From Impatiens glandulifera (lineage: Eukaryota > Streptophyta > Magnoliopsida > Ericales > Balsaminaceae): a stretch of 64,000 nucleotides of DNA. The notes under the pieces are model-generated. The model saw only the letters and a list, made by a program, of their open reading frames with translations, made no database searches and had not been told where the DNA came from. Of the stretch, positions 22,659 through 34,612 are shown piece by piece (position 1 is the first letter of the stretch; each line of letters opens with the position of its first letter). Made by a program: the position numbers and the translations under genes. Location of the stretch: contig NC_061870.1 of NCBI RefSeq assembly GCF_907164915.1, forward strand, positions 3,500,273 to 3,564,272, written 5' to 3'.

Positions 22659-23180
22659 CACTAGTAAAAAACCGATCTTTACCGATAGAAATTACCGAAG
22701 ATTTTAAAAAACTCTCGGAAATGATCCCGAGAGGAATAAATTTTTCATTATTAAAAATAGATTCCGAGAGGCGTGTAAAACCTTTGGGTTTACAACTTTT
22801 TACCGGAAGTTTTACAATAAACTTTCGGTTTTTCCCTTCCCAAAAAAATCAAAATAATTCTAATTGATGGAAATTGGGTAATTGCGAAGGTTATTCAAAA
22901 AACCTTCGGGTTTACCTTTCCTGAAATTGTTAATTGCGAAGGTTTCCAATAAACGTTCGGTTTTGACACATCCCAAAAAAATGAAAAATAATTCTAAGTT
23001 TTGGGAATGATTAATTGTGAAGTTTTTACAATAAACCTTCGGTTTTGACTCATTTCAAAACATTTAAAAATAATTTTAAGTGTTGTGAAGGATTAATTTC
23101 GAAAGTTTTCTTATAAACCTTCGGTTTTGACTCAGGTTCAAAACCGAAAGTTATATGAAACTTTCGGTAATGACCTATTT
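22659..23180. repeat. Left subterminal repeats of the CACTA element
   Basis: Repeated ACCTTCGGTTTTGAC-like units and their inverse, spaced about 60 bp. In En/Spm these are binding sites for TnpA. Confidence 0.8.
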
Positions 23181-23811
23181 AAATAAAAAAACCCTACTTC
23201 TTCTCTTATTCTTTCCTCCATTTCTCTTTTCCCTCTCTCTCTCTCTCCCCGATTTCGATTTCGCCCGCGCCGCTTCCACCTTCCTCTTCTTCTTCACTTC
23301 TTCTCTTCTCCTTCCACCCGTGCTGACGCCCTCAACGGAATCACCTTCGTCTCGCCTTCAATTGCCGCCGCCGCCAATTCAATGTTATATTTTATTTTAT
23401 TTGGTTATATATGTTATAAGGTTAGATTTATATTTGTTATTGGTTAGTTTTAGTTTAGTTTAGTTTTAAGTTAGTTTAGATTATATTTTGTTTGATATAT
23501 GTTATATATTAGGTTAGATTTTGCTAAATATATGTATGATTTTGTTTGATATATGTTTGGATTAGGTTATAATTTGATTATTTTAGATTAATTGTGTGGT
23601 AATTATATGGTTAGATTTAGATTTATTATTGTTTAGTTTTAGATTTATATTACATTTGGATTAATGTTATTTCGTTTGATTTATGTTTGATTAGTATGAT
23701 TTATGTTAAATTTGGTTTGATATATATTATATTTTGATTCATGTTATATTAGGTTTATTAATGTTATATATTGTAGTTAGATTCATAAATTTATTAATGA
23801 AATGCATTCAG

Positions 23812-24130
23812 GATGAGTAGTTGGAAGTGTATTCGGAAAACACCAAAAAATTATCCCTGCCATTTCAGAACTTGCTAGCACAATCAAGTTATGACCGAGG
23901 GTCTATCGCGGAGGACCCAATGACTATTGCGAATGTTAAACGTGAGGAGGATGCGAGATACATAGCGTCGGCATTGGAGAAAATTCAATTGATGGATAAG
24001 GAAAAAGCTCAATTGCTTACTGAAATTAAAGAGGATAGGGAGTAAATGACGCAGAAATTGGATAATCTTGAACAACAAGTTGAATTCTTCAGTAAGCATA
24101 ATAAACCATCCCCTCCCCCCCATCTACTAA
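23812..24130 (+). pseudogene. Shortened TnpA-like copy at the 5' side of the CACTA element
   Basis: The start (RKTP, then PFQNLLAQS) matches the beginning of the TnpA-like gene at 32056 (RKTL, PYQNLLVQS), and the end (coiled-coil-like KLDNLEQQVEFFSKHN followed by a PSPPP tail) matches that gene's end at 33740-33815. Downstream non-coding text 'cgactgataacatgttt' is also shared (24176 and 33835). The middle of the gene is missing and a frameshift lies near 23830. Either a deleted duplicate or a short regulator; I cannot tell. Confidence 0.6.
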
Positions 24131-24258
24131 CTAGATTAAAGTTTTTGAATAATTATTTGTAAACGTTTTCGTTCGACTGATAACATGTTTTAAATAATTA
24201 GGTACGTTTTGACCTTTGTTTAGACTTATGAATTATAATTATCTTTTGGTTTATTAAT

Positions 24259-25440
24259 GTGGTTTATGAATGTTTGTCTATATGTATTGGTTTGCCTTCA
24301 TTTGAGAAATTTATTGAACATTTTCGATTACACTCTTGTCCAAAAAATGGAAAAAATATGGTTGCTTCATCAGGACTACAAAAACTACTTCACATAAAGA
24401 ATGTCGGTCAATGGACAAATGCTTCGTTTGATATGTTGTTGCGTCTACTTAAAGTTGACATATTATCGATGGACGCTCAATTGCCAAACTCCTACGACGA
24501 ATGTAAAAAAATCATTATAGATATCGGGCTTAAGTATGAGAAGATAAATGCATGTAAGAACAATTGTATGCTATTTTGGAAGGACGACAAAAATGTAGAG
24601 TCTTTCAGAGTTTACGGCCTTTCAAGATGGAAAGTCGACCAAACAAGTGGGGTAGATCGAAAGAAGAAAAATTGGAAATTCATTCCAATTAAGGTGTAAA
24701 GATATTTCTCTCTAATACTAAGACTACAAAGACTATACATGTCCTAAAAAACGACACCGATGATGAGATGATATAAGGAAGGAAGAGTTGATAGTGATAC
24801 GTTGAGACATCCGGCTAATTCATTAACTTGGAAAACGTTTGATGAAAATTATAAAGATTTCGTGTTGGAATCTCGAAACGTAAGACTGGGTTTATCAAGC
24901 AATGGGTTTCAACCATTTGTAAATGGGAATAAGTCATACAGTGTTTAGCTAATTATTCTCATTCATTATAATGTGTCACCCACTACTTGCATGGATTCTA
25001 GAAATTTCTTTCTATCTAAGTTAATTCCAGGTCCAAAGTGTCCGGGAGATGCAATTGACATATTTCTCTAGCCATTAATCGACGAGTTGATTGAACTGTG
25101 GAAAACTGGTGTGAGAACGTTTAATGCACACACCTCGCAATACTTTAACATACGAGCGGAGTTGATGTGGACCATTAATGACTTTCCCACGTACGCAAAT
25201 TTGTCAAGCTGGAGTACGAAAGGGAAATTCGCTTGTCCTTGTTGTAATAACGACACAATATCTCTTCGATTGGTTAATGGTTCCAAACAATGTTACATGG
25301 GTCATAAACGCTTCCTTCCACCATAGCACAAATACAGAAGGGATAAATCGTCGTTTAATGGTCAAACAGATTACGAAGAGCCTTCTAAATTGTTAACGGG
25401 GAAGAAAGTTAAGACCAAGCACGAGACCTAGAAGACATAA
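24259..25440 (+). pseudogene. TNP2-type CACTA transposase, N-terminal part
   Basis: 24259-24699 reads LPNSYDECKKIIIDIGLKYE, CKNNCMLFWKD and GLSRWKVD, typical of the Transposase_21 (TNP2) family. After a stop at 24698 further pieces follow: RHPANSLTWKTFDENY, LSSNGFQPF, LIPGPKCPGDAIDIFL and WTINDFPTYANLSSWSTKGK with a CPCC pair. Stops at 24946, 25071 and 25324 break it. The protein would cut the transposon ends. It continues at 30276 after Copia E. Confidence 0.88.
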
Positions 25441-25476
25441 TTTTTACTACGGATCTAAACAAGAAAACCAAGATAT

Positions 25477-25722
25477 TGTTGAATAAACTTAAATTAATAA
25501 GGTATTTGGTTTATTTTATGTTTAATATTCCTAGAGTAATAATAAGGGGTGGGTGAGATAACCAAGAGTTTTGAGTGGAAGCTATTTAATATACAAAATG
25601 ATTTATTTTGTTATTTGAAGAGTCAAGCATATGAAGAGTCTATGCTTTCTTATAAAAAAGTTGTAAAAATCCATTTGAGATGAATAATAAGAAAGATATA
25701 TTTTGGCATCTTGTTATCAATA
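25477..25722 (+). repeat. 5' LTR of Copia E
   Basis: 246 bp; ends TA where the 3' copy has CA. Confidence 0.95.
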
Positions 25723-25875
25723 AATTGGTATCAGAGCCATTGTGTGTGAGGTGAGCGTGAGAAAACCTGTTAGTCTCAAAAGAGAACGCCTCGGTGTGCG
25801 CTGGACGAGAGAGAAAAACAAGAGCGATCGAGAGCCTTGTGAGGTGTGTGTGTTGAGTGTAAACACTTGAGAGGA

Positions 25876-26865
25876 ATGGAAGGTCTAACCAATGGCATCC
25901 CGCTACCCAAGTTGATAAAAGGTGTCAACTACGACAACTGGAAGGTGCAGAAGAAGACCCTTTTCGGTTCCCAAGATAACTGGGATGTGGTCGAGACTGG
26001 GTATAAGGAACCAGAGAACACAGATGGGTATTCAAATGCCTAGTTGAACGCGTTGAAGTTCGTTCGAGCTAAAGATAGGGCGACTCTATATCTACTATAC
26101 CGATCTGTCGACGATTCTGGTTTTGAGAAGATAGCTGAAGCAAAATCTTCCAAAGTGACATGGGATACACTCGAAATAGCAAACAAAGGAGACGAACGGG
26201 TGAAGCAAGTCCGGCTTCAAACCATAAGGGGCGATTTAGAAAACATGAGGATGAAAGAGTTTGAAAGCGTATCTGAGTTCATTACTCGAGTGGAGACCGT
26301 GGTGAACAAACTAAATCGTAATGGTGAGAGTCTTTCATCAAACCGAGTTGTTGAAAAGATTCTGAGGTCATTGACAGATAGTTTCGAAAATATTGTGTGC
26401 GCAATAGAGGAATCTAAGGATCTATCAACGCTCACCATTGAAGAGCTTGCTGGGTCCTTGGAAGCGCATGAGCAGAGAAGGAAAAACAAGAAGGGGGAGT
26501 CTCTTGAACAGGCTCTCCAGGCGAAGGCGACAATAAAAGAGGAGAAGGTGCTTTATGCTCAGAGTACCAGAGGCAAAGGCAGAAGCCTAGGTGGTAGAGG
26601 AAGAGGAGGACGAGGAAGTGAGCAAGTCGGACAACAGAACTGGCATGGCGGAGGTCAAGCTCGGGGTGGCCGGACAAACACAAATAATAATACTGAGTGT
26701 TATAATTGTGGAAAGAATGAGCATGTTGTCAAGGATTGTTACTCGATAAAATGCTATAATTGCGGAAAGCTGGGTCATATTTTCAAAGATTGTAGATCCG
26801 AGAAGAAAAAGGAGGAACCACAAACTTCTTTGTTGAGAAAGAAGATGAAGGGTTGTTGCTGGTGA
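25876..26865 (+). pseudogene. gag: Copia E gag
   Basis: ATG 25876 opens MEGLTNGIPLPKLIKG with YDNWKVQKK, the usual copia gag start. One TAG at 26041-26043 interrupts it. The UBN2-like region (26044-26500) has WDTLE, KQVRLQTIRGDLENM and SVSEFITRV. A Gly/Arg-rich linker leads to two CCHC knuckles: CYNCGKNEHVVKDC, in which Gly is replaced by Glu, and CYNCGKLGHIFKDC. A one-base shift near 26826 separates it from pol, so the frame ends at 26863. About 330 residues, normal for the family. Confidence 0.92.
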
Positions 26866-29800
26866 CAAAAATTCTAGAAACTGAGATCAAACCAAGCTGT
26901 TCTGATAACTCATTTTGGTACTTGGATACTGGCGCAAGTAACCACATGTGCGGCGACGAAAGCTTATTCAAAATACTCTCAAAGGTGGAGTCCGGATCCA
27001 TTTCTTTCGGCGATGCTTCAAAAGTAGTCGTCAAAGGTCGAGGAACGATCAGGTATCAGCAGAAAAATGGGGGAATTGGAGAAATCCGAGATGTTTACTA
27101 CGTACCTGATCTCAAAAGCAACATACTGAGCATGGAACAGTTGATGGAGAAAGGGTACTCGGCTATAATGAAGGACCGAGAAATGCAGCTGAAGGATAAA
27201 CTTGGGAGACTCATTGCCCAGGTAGAAATGAAGAAAAATCGTATGTACAAACTTGAGCTTAAAATAGTTCAAGATAAATGTATGCAACTTGATCTAGAGG
27301 ATGAGGCCAAGAAGTGGCATTATCGGTTCGGTCATCTTCACTTCGGAGGGTTGAACGAGCTGGTGAAAAAGGAGATGGTGCTTGGACTGCCTAACATTAT
27401 ATTCGAAAAGAGGTTCTGTGAAGAATGTGTGATCGGGAAACAAGCGAGGACTTCTTTCCCAAGCAGTTCTGAATACAGAGCAAAGGAGTAACTCAGACTA
27501 ATTCACACGGATTTATGTGGGCCAATAACTCCAGAATCATTTAGTGGTAAAAGATACTTCCTTTCTTTAATTGATGATTTTTCGAGAAAGACGTGAGTTT
27601 ATTTTCTGAAGGAGAAGTTAGAAGTGTTTGAAAACTTCAAGAAATTTAAAGTGATGGTGGAGAAAGAAACAAACAAAGTTATCAAAGCAGTCCGATCTGA
27701 CAAAGGAGGTGAATTCACTTCTAACGAGTTCGACAAATACTGCGAGGAACATAGAATCAAGTGTTTCTTGACTGCTCCATATTCTCCACAGCAAAACGGT
27801 GTAGCAGAACAAAAGAATCGAACTATACTCGATATAGTTCGATCTATGTTGAAAAGAAAGAATATGCCGAAACAGTTTTGGGCAGAGGCAGTGCAGTGCG
27901 CAGTTTATGTGCAAAATAGATGTCCACATGCCAAGTTATGAGAGAAAACACCTCAAGAGATTTGGAGTGGTATGAAGCTGAGTGTCTTTCATCTCAAGGT
28001 ATTCGGTAGTGTGGCCTATGGGCAAGTACCAAGTCAGCACAGGACAAAGTTAGAAGATCGAAGCAAGAAGTACATATTTATTGGGTATGATGAAAAATCT
28101 AAGGCATATAAATTGTTTGATCCTATTAATAAGAAATTGGTGGTGAGTCGAGATGTTCATGTGGAGGAATCAATGACATGGAACTGGAGTAACCCGATTG
28201 AGGAAGAAACTAGTTCAGAGGTTGTTATGCCTCCGATATCAACAACCACCGAGCTTTCAGAAGATGAATTTGAGCCTCTACAGCCCAGAATGAGAAGTCT
28301 ACGTGAGATATATGACACTACAAATGAAGTCCACATTGTATGTCTTCTCGCCGACTCAGAAGATTTGAATTTTGAGAAAGTTGTACAAGACGAGAAATGG
28401 AGATCGGCTATGGATGAAGAAATTGGGGCAATTGAACGCAATAAAACCTGGGAGCTAACCGACCTTCCTGAAGGAACTCAACCCGTTGGAGTAAAATGGG
28501 TGTGCAAAAAAAAACCAAATACCTTATTAATTTAAGTTTATTCAACAAATTTCCCCCTTAAACTTAAATATTCTTATCATCTCTCATTACAATCAGCCTT
28601 TTACAACTCTCCAGCAGCGTGGTCGGTAATTGCTTGGTGAATATGTCAGCGTTATAAGGCTCGACTTGTGGTGAAGGGCTATAGACAAAAGGAGGGAATA
28701 AATTGTGATGAAGTTTTTGCTCCTATCACGAGAATGGAGTCAATCCGACTTCTGATCTCGTTAGCTGCTCAAAACCAATGGCCAATTCTACAGATGGATG
28801 TGAAATCAGCATTTCTAAATGGAGTGTAGAAGGAGGAGGTGTACGTCGAGCAACCACTTGGGTATATGAAGAGAGGTGATAAGAAGAAGGTGCTGAGATT
28901 GAGAAAAGCCCTCTATGGGCTGAAGCAGGCTCCTCGTGCTTGGAATGAGAGAATTGACGAGTATTTCAAGAAAAATGGGTACCAGCAATGTCCGTACGAG
29001 CATACCTTGTACACAAAGAAATCAGAAAATGATATGATGGTAGTCGCTCTCTATGTCGACGACCTCATATTCACCGGAAGCAACACAAAACTGATTGAGG
29101 AGTTCAAGGAGGTAATGAAGAAGGAGTTCGAGATGACAGACTTAGGTTTGATGAAATATTTTCTTGGCCTAGAAGTGAAGCAGTTAGAGGAAGGGATTTT
29201 TATATCACAAGAGAGGTATGCGCTTGAAATTTTAAAGAAGTTTAAAATGGAGGACTGCAACCCAGTTTCAACTCCAATGGAACTAGGCACTAAACTCTCA
29301 AAGTTTGATGGAGAAGAACGGGCTGATGCTGGGAGATATCGAAGCTTAGTCGGAAGTCTAAGGTATCTTACAAGAACGAGACCCGGCCTAATGTTGAGTG
29401 TTGGGATAACAAGAAGATTCATGAAAGATCCAAGCTATACACATTAGAAGGCCTTGAAGAGAATTCTGAGATATGTTCGAGGAACTCTTTCACTTGGTAT
29501 TTTCTATTCAAAATCAGATAACTACCGATTAGTGGGTTACTCTGATAGTGATTGGTGTGGTGATGTTGATGACCGGAAAAGTACTCCGGGTTATGTATTC
29601 CTACTCGGAAATTCAGCTTTTACTTGGTTGTCAAAGAAGCAACCTATTATAACTCTGTCGACCTGCGAGGCAGAGTATGTGGCGGCCTCTTGGAGTGTGT
29701 GTCATTCAGTATGGCTTTCAAATTTACTAAGGCATTTGGGAGTGATCCGAGATGAAGGGACTGTGATTCGAGTTGATAACAAGTCGGCGATCGAATTGGC

Positions 29801-30005
29801 AAAGAATCCAGTTAATCACGGAAGGAGCAAGCACATTGATGTACGATTTCATTTCATTCGAGAACAAGTCAAAGAAGGAAAGGTTGAGCTAGAGCATGTT
29901 GAAAGTCGAGCTCAAGCCGCTGACATATTCACCAAGCCATTACCGACCACGCTGCTAGAGAGTTGTAAAAGGGTGATTGGAATGAGAGATGGGAAGAATA
30001 TTTAA
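26830..30005 (+). pseudogene. pol: Copia E pol with five stops and an inverted insert in RT
   Basis: A single frame apart from TAA 27489, TGA near 27594, TGA 27939, TAG 28828 and TAG 29445. Domains: protease WYLDTGASNHMCG, pre-integrase KKWHYRFGHLHFGGL, zinc pair CEECVIGKQ, integrase LIDDFSRKT, SDKGGEF and YSPQQNGVAEQKNRT, RT (VKWVCKKK, a break, then ARLVVKGYRQKEGINCDEV, ALYGLKQAPRAWNERI, YVDDL) and RNase H (GYSDSDWCGDVDDRKSTPGY, STCEAEYVAA, SKHIDVRFHFIREQ, ADIFTKPLP). In the integrase SDKGGE lies where SDNGGE is usual. The insert at 28515-28651 removes the RT fingers link. Confidence 0.94.
28515..28651 (-). repeat. Inverted copy of Copia E's own 3' end inside its RT
   Basis: The reverse complement of this block matches 29919-30055: the RNase H tail (ADIFTK...LPTTLLESCKR), the untranslated spacer, the purine tract and the first 33 bp of the LTR. 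It lies between WVCKKK and KARLVVKG of RT. Confidence 0.92.
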
Positions 30006-30022
30006 GTTTTAAGGGGGAAATT

Positions 30023-30270
30023 TGTTGAATAAACTTAAATTAATAAGGTATTTGGTTTTTTTTTTATGTTTAATATTCCTAGAGTAATAATAAGGGGTAG
30101 GTGAGATAACCAAGAGTTTTGAGTGGAAGCTATTTAATATGCAGAATGATTTATTTTGTTATTTGAAGAGTTAAGCATATGAAGAGTCTATGCTTTCTTA
30201 TAAAAAAGTTGTAAAAATCCATTTGAGATGAATAATAAGAAAGATATATTTTGGCATCTTGTTATCAACA
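30023..30270 (+). repeat. 3' LTR of Copia E
   Basis: 248 bp, TGTTGAATAAAC...ATCAACA. Differs from the 5' copy mainly in a T-run near 30055. Confidence 0.95.
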
Positions 30271-30275
30271 GATAT

Positions 30276-31190
30276 GTCATGAAACGCGGGGAGACAATTG
30301 GAACAAACTAAGCATTTCTTCTGTTTGCCTTATTGAAATCACTATTATTGAGACATAATTTGGATGTGATGCATATTGAGGAAAATATTTGTGATAGCGT
30401 GTTGGGAACAATAATGAATGTGAAAGAGAAGACTAAGGATGGTCCTAAAGCCCGTAAAGACTTACAACTCTTAGGCATAAAACTATGGTTACATCCTATA
30501 AATAATGAAGGAGTGGTTTATTATCCAGAAGCGCCTTTCACTTTGACCTCCGATCATAAAAAACGACTTTGTAAATTCTTGAAAGATCTTAAGTTTCCTG
30601 ATGATTTTTGCTCAAATATCGGCGGTTGTGTAAATTTGGAAGAGAAAAAGATTACGGAATTAAAGAGTCATGATTGTCACATTTTATTGGAATATCTTAT
30701 TCCTTTATCAACCCGTGGATTATTTCTAGATAATGTGTATGATGCTATAGTAAATTTGTCTCGGTTCTTTCAGTTGTTGTGCTTCAAAGAGTTGATTACA
30801 GCGGACTTCGAACAATTGTAAATGGATATTATATTGACACTTTTCAAATTTGAAATAATTTTTCGACCGTCAATCTTCGACATCATGATCCATCTTCCAG
30901 TTCACTTGTTATTTGAGGCTTTGCTTGAGGGACCTGTCCAGTATCGATGAATATACCCGTTTTAACATTATATGGGTACAATGAAAAGATATTTACGAAA
31001 TAAAAACCACCCTGAAGCCTCAATAAGAGAGAGTTATCTTGTAAATAAGAGTATTAGTTTATGTGTCAGGTATATAGAGGAAGAAGACAAAAAAATGCAC
31101 AAACTGAAATCTCGGGCATTTCAATATTTTCATCGTTGGAAGACCTATCCAACGGAAAAATATACAACTTGGATTATAGCGATCGAGTGA
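30276..31190 (+). pseudogene. TNP2 transposase, C-terminal part (DUF4218)
   Basis: Resumes with LLLRHNLDVMHIEENICDS (30340-30400), then DLQLLGIKLWLHP, a conserved TNP2 stretch. 30860-31080 holds the DUF4218-like end: SIFDIMIHLPVHLLFEALL, GPVQYR followed by a stop, and MGTMKRYLRNKNHPEASIRE. Stops at 30819 and 30946 and a break near 31190 make it inactive. Confidence 0.85.
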
Positions 31191-31599
31191 CAGCTCATAC
31201 ATACATTTTGAAATTGTCACAAAGTATAACCTTTTTACATGTAAGATTCAATATTTTGTTGTTATATAGTACGTCTTATTAATTAGCATTAAAGAGTATG
31301 CTATTTAATATCCGATCTATTTATTGTGATTATATGCAGTATTGCAATAACAATGAGTTCCATGGAGAAACATATGTCACCTATTTCAAGAATAAAGTGA
31401 GTGGATTCAAAACCATATCTAATAATTTTATATTTATTTTAACGACTAAATTTCGGAATGTATATATATATATACGTCACTCAATTAACAAAAAATAATG
31501 ACATATCAAGAGACCTCAAGATCATAGGCGAATGTTCAAGTATGTACTCGTGTATGTATGTTTTGTGTAAAGTAAATAGATACAAATTCCGTACAGAAA

Positions 31600-31925
31600 A
31601 ACACGACGAAGGTTTGACCACTCAAAATTGTGGAGTGGTTGTTGAAGGGTACAGCGAATCAGATACCATGTCATACTACGGAGTTTTAATGGATATAATC
31701 CAAGTACAATACTTTTATCACAAAAGAGTTGTCTTATTCAAGTGTAAGTGGTTTGATACACACTTGGGGGAACTAGGAGTGAAAGTTGATAAATATGGAT
31801 TCGTAAGTATAAATGTAAACCGACTTTTGAAAACCCAAAGTAAGACCCGTATATATTGGCGAGTCAAGCAAAACAAGTATTCTACGCCCCTGATATGTCA
31901 GCCCGACCTGGTTGGAAGATTGTGA
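31600..31925 (+). pseudogene. DUF4216 segment of the CACTA gene
   Basis: Open from about 31458 to 31925. The conserved part reads NCGVVVEGYSESDTMSYYGV, then DIIQVQYF, VVLFKCKWFD and VDKYGFVSINVNRL, the pattern of DUF4216, which follows TNP2 in many plant CACTA elements. A short intron-like stretch upstream (31225-31480) separates it from TNP2. Function unknown. Confidence 0.8.
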
Positions 31926-32055
31926 CAAACATAAATTTGCGGTTTACGAATATATAGTTGAGATTAATTAGGTAGATTTTATGTTTTTACTTTATATTTA
32001 TTTTTATTACTATTTTATTTCAATTATTCTCCAATTTATTAATGTTATGCATTAA

Positions 32056-33825
32056 GGATGTCTGAAGGTCCTAAAACTATTTAGAAGAGTATGAGGAAAA
32101 CACTTAGCAAACAGTCTAGGCCATACCAAAACCTACTTGTACAGTCAAAAAAACCTAAGGCTCCGAGAAGAGTCTTCTAGAGCCGCACCATTAAATGTGG
32201 ACCCGTTAGTTACTACTCCCCCAGCACGTGATACACATGACGAGAATGATGCTAAGGTTGAAGAGTTTATTGAGAGTACGTTTGCATCAATGGGGGATGA
32301 TGAGGAGGACCACGAGGAGGCTCGCGACGAGGATGACTAGGAGGATCATGAACACCGTTCCACTCCCGACCCATCATCGATAGGTAACATGTTTACACTT
32401 AGTTATTGTTTGTATTGATTTACATCTAATTATGAATTTGATAATTTTAAAGAATCTTTTTCCCGCAAGAGACAGGGGAGAACAAGAACATCGCGCTATC
32501 TAGGAGGCCACCGGGGATAAAGATTGCTCTGACTTTTATAGAGGTGGATGGGAGGCCCGACGGTGTCGGCGATGGAAGAAAGATATGGTCTAGACATTTG
32601 GGGTCGGTTGTGCGGGACCCCTCAGCCGTCTCACACCGTCTCCTGAAGTGAAAGACATTAAGTGCTGACCAATTGGATTCACTTTGGATTGTTATGACAG
32701 TAATCATTACTTAATTATACATTAATCATTCAATACTTTTTTTATAACATTTGAATGATTTATTTTTTAGGATCCGTTCGAGTGTACTGATGGTTCTATT
32801 GATCAATATCGAAGGTCCGGATTGGCACACGCCAAACAGATATGGGATAGATGGCACTCGGATTTGAACAAGGATTATATCCGCATTCATCAAGGAGAGA
32901 TGAGGCAACGGTACTGGCCAATCCTCCACGACACTACGATCGAGATGATTGGGAATTCTTGTGTTGAAACCATTACTTCACGGAAAAATTTAAGGTACGG
33001 TTTCATAATTCAAATAAAATCTGATATTAATTATTCTAACTTCATTTTTTATTTTAAATACAACAAAACAGTCGTACCAATATTGTTAACAGAAATAAGT
33101 TGAAATTCCCACATTATACTATAAGTAGACCGTTCGCTCAAGTGGAGGAAGAGTTTGTATGTACATTATTTTTAATAACTTAATATATAAAGAATGTTAT
33201 AAATTTTATAAATCATTTATTTTAACAGACGCTGGAAATGGGACGGACCCTCTCCATGGTTGAAGTATTCAAAAGGACATGTACCCTAAAACCTACGAAA
33301 GAAAACCCAACCCCCATCCCGAATGAACGAGCGCAGAGAAAATTGTAAGTTAATTGAATTTAAATAAATTATATAAAGCTATCTTATTATTATATAAATG
33401 AAATTTTATTTTAAATGTGCAGGCAGAGATGGAGGAGGTAAGAAGCAACGAACCGGATATATCTGACTTCGACTTGACGGAGAGAGTGTTCGGACGCCAA
33501 AAGCATGGGGGAGTGATCGATATGGGATCAGGCGTCCGACCCACACACTTTTGTGAGGATCGTCGAAGTGGCAACAATTCACAACTATCCACTCATCGAT
33601 TGTTTGAGGAGAATCAAAGATTGACGATGAAAGTGGAGGAATTGGAAAAGAGGGATGAAGAAAGAACTCGAACGATTAATGAAATACAAGCGTAAAAGCT
33701 AGAAATGATGATAAAATGGAGAGGAAAAAGATAGAAATGAATACAAGAATGGAGAGCCTTGAAATGTTTATGAGTCAATATCAACCACCCCTCCCCCCAC
33801 CAACTAATTCTAGTACGTTTTGATT
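32056..33825 (+). pseudogene. TnpA-like (Transposase_24) gene, multi-exon
   Basis: Exon-like blocks with GT...AG borders: 32056-32382 (acidic end EDHEEARDEDD), about 32451-32698 (KIALTFIEVDGRPDG, SADQLDSLWIVM), 32771-32994 (YRRSGLAHAKQIWDRWHSD, QRYWPILHDTT), 33071-33157, 33231-33343 (TLSMVEVFKRTC) and 33420-33815 (VFGRQKHGGVIDMGSG, then a coiled coil and a PPLPPPTNSS tail). This is the layout of plant Ptta/En/Spm second proteins, which bind subterminal repeats. Stops at 32086, 32179, 32338 and 33694 break it. Confidence 0.75.
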
Positions 33826-34039
33826 GTTTGTTTCGACTGATAACATGTTTATGAATTGATTGAGTACGTTTTAATTCAAATTATAACAGGTTGTTTGGAT
33901 GATTGGTTTGGTTGAGAATTTTGGAATGATAATGGGCATTTGTTTTATGAATATTATATATATATATATATATTGGTTTGGCTTAACACGTTTTAGTGGC
34001 GCACAAAACAATTGATTTATTTTGTATATTTTATAGGGG

Positions 34040-34609
34040 TAACATTGAAAGTTAAATGGAAACCTTTCGGTTTTTCTTGAAAGGGAAAAACCTAGAGTTT
34101 TCGATATAACTCTCAAGTTTATTTGAAAAGGAAAACCGAGAGTTATATGGAAAACTTTCGGGTTTTCATGAAAGGGAAATATCGAAAGTTTTTCATATAT
34201 CTCTCGGGTTTATTTAAAAAGGAAAAACTGAGAGTTATATGGAAAGCTTTCGGTTTTTCTTGAGAGGGAAAAACCGAGAGATTTCCATATATATACCTCT
34301 TGGGTTTATTTGAAAAGGAAAAAACCGAAAGTTAATTAGAAATCTTTCAGTTTTTCTTGAAAGGGAAACACCGAGAGATTTTCATATATATACCTCTCGG
34401 TTTTTTTTAAAGGAAAAACCGAAAGTTAATTGGAAATCTTTCGGTTTTTCTTCAACGTATCTAAACCGAAAAATCTACGATATCTCTTGGTAAACACCCA
34501 ATTATATTTACCAAAAGTTTCAATACCGATGAATGGCGAGAGCCACTCAAACTTTCGGTATTAGGTCTATAACGAGAGATATAAAGTCATTACCGAGAGT
34601 TCACCATTG
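34040..34609. repeat. Right subterminal repeats of the CACTA element
   Basis: At least eight alternating units of GAAAAACCGAGAGTT and CTTTCGGTTTTTCTTGAAAG, many arranged as inverted pairs about 40-60 bp apart. Confidence 0.85.
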
Positions 34610-34612
34610 ACT

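Larger units (their letters stand above)
25477..30270 (+). mobile_element. Copia E, nested in the CACTA element
   Basis: LTRs 25477-25722 and 30023-30270 (TGTTGAATAAAC...TTATCAACA), primer-binding site TGGTATCAGAGCC at 25726-25738, purine tract AAGGGGGAAATT ending at 30022, perfect duplication GATAT at 25472-25476 and 30271-30275. It sits within the TNP2 transposase. LTRs are nearly identical apart from a few changes, so the insertion is the younger event. Confidence 0.97.
22659..34609 (+). mobile_element. CACTA (En/Spm) DNA transposon, split by Copia E
   Basis: The left end is CACTAGTAAAAAACCG at 22659. The right end (inverse reading CAATGGTGAAC at 34609) is a degenerate match, 7 of 11. The 3-bp target duplication ACT lies at 22656-22658 and 34610-34612. 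Subterminal arrays of a CCGA(A/G)AG / CTTTCGG motif fill both ends. TNP2, DUF4216 and TnpA-like genes occur inside. Without Copia E the element is about 7.1 kb. Confidence 0.9.

Noticed and set aside
23155..23463. 102-codon frame with Leu/Pro/Ser-rich text
   Set aside because: Low-complexity CT-rich leader of the CACTA transcript unit; no family resemblance.
34040..34609. Possible satellite or hairpin RNA locus
   Set aside because: The inverted units are the subterminal repeats of the CACTA element and mirror those at 22659-23180.
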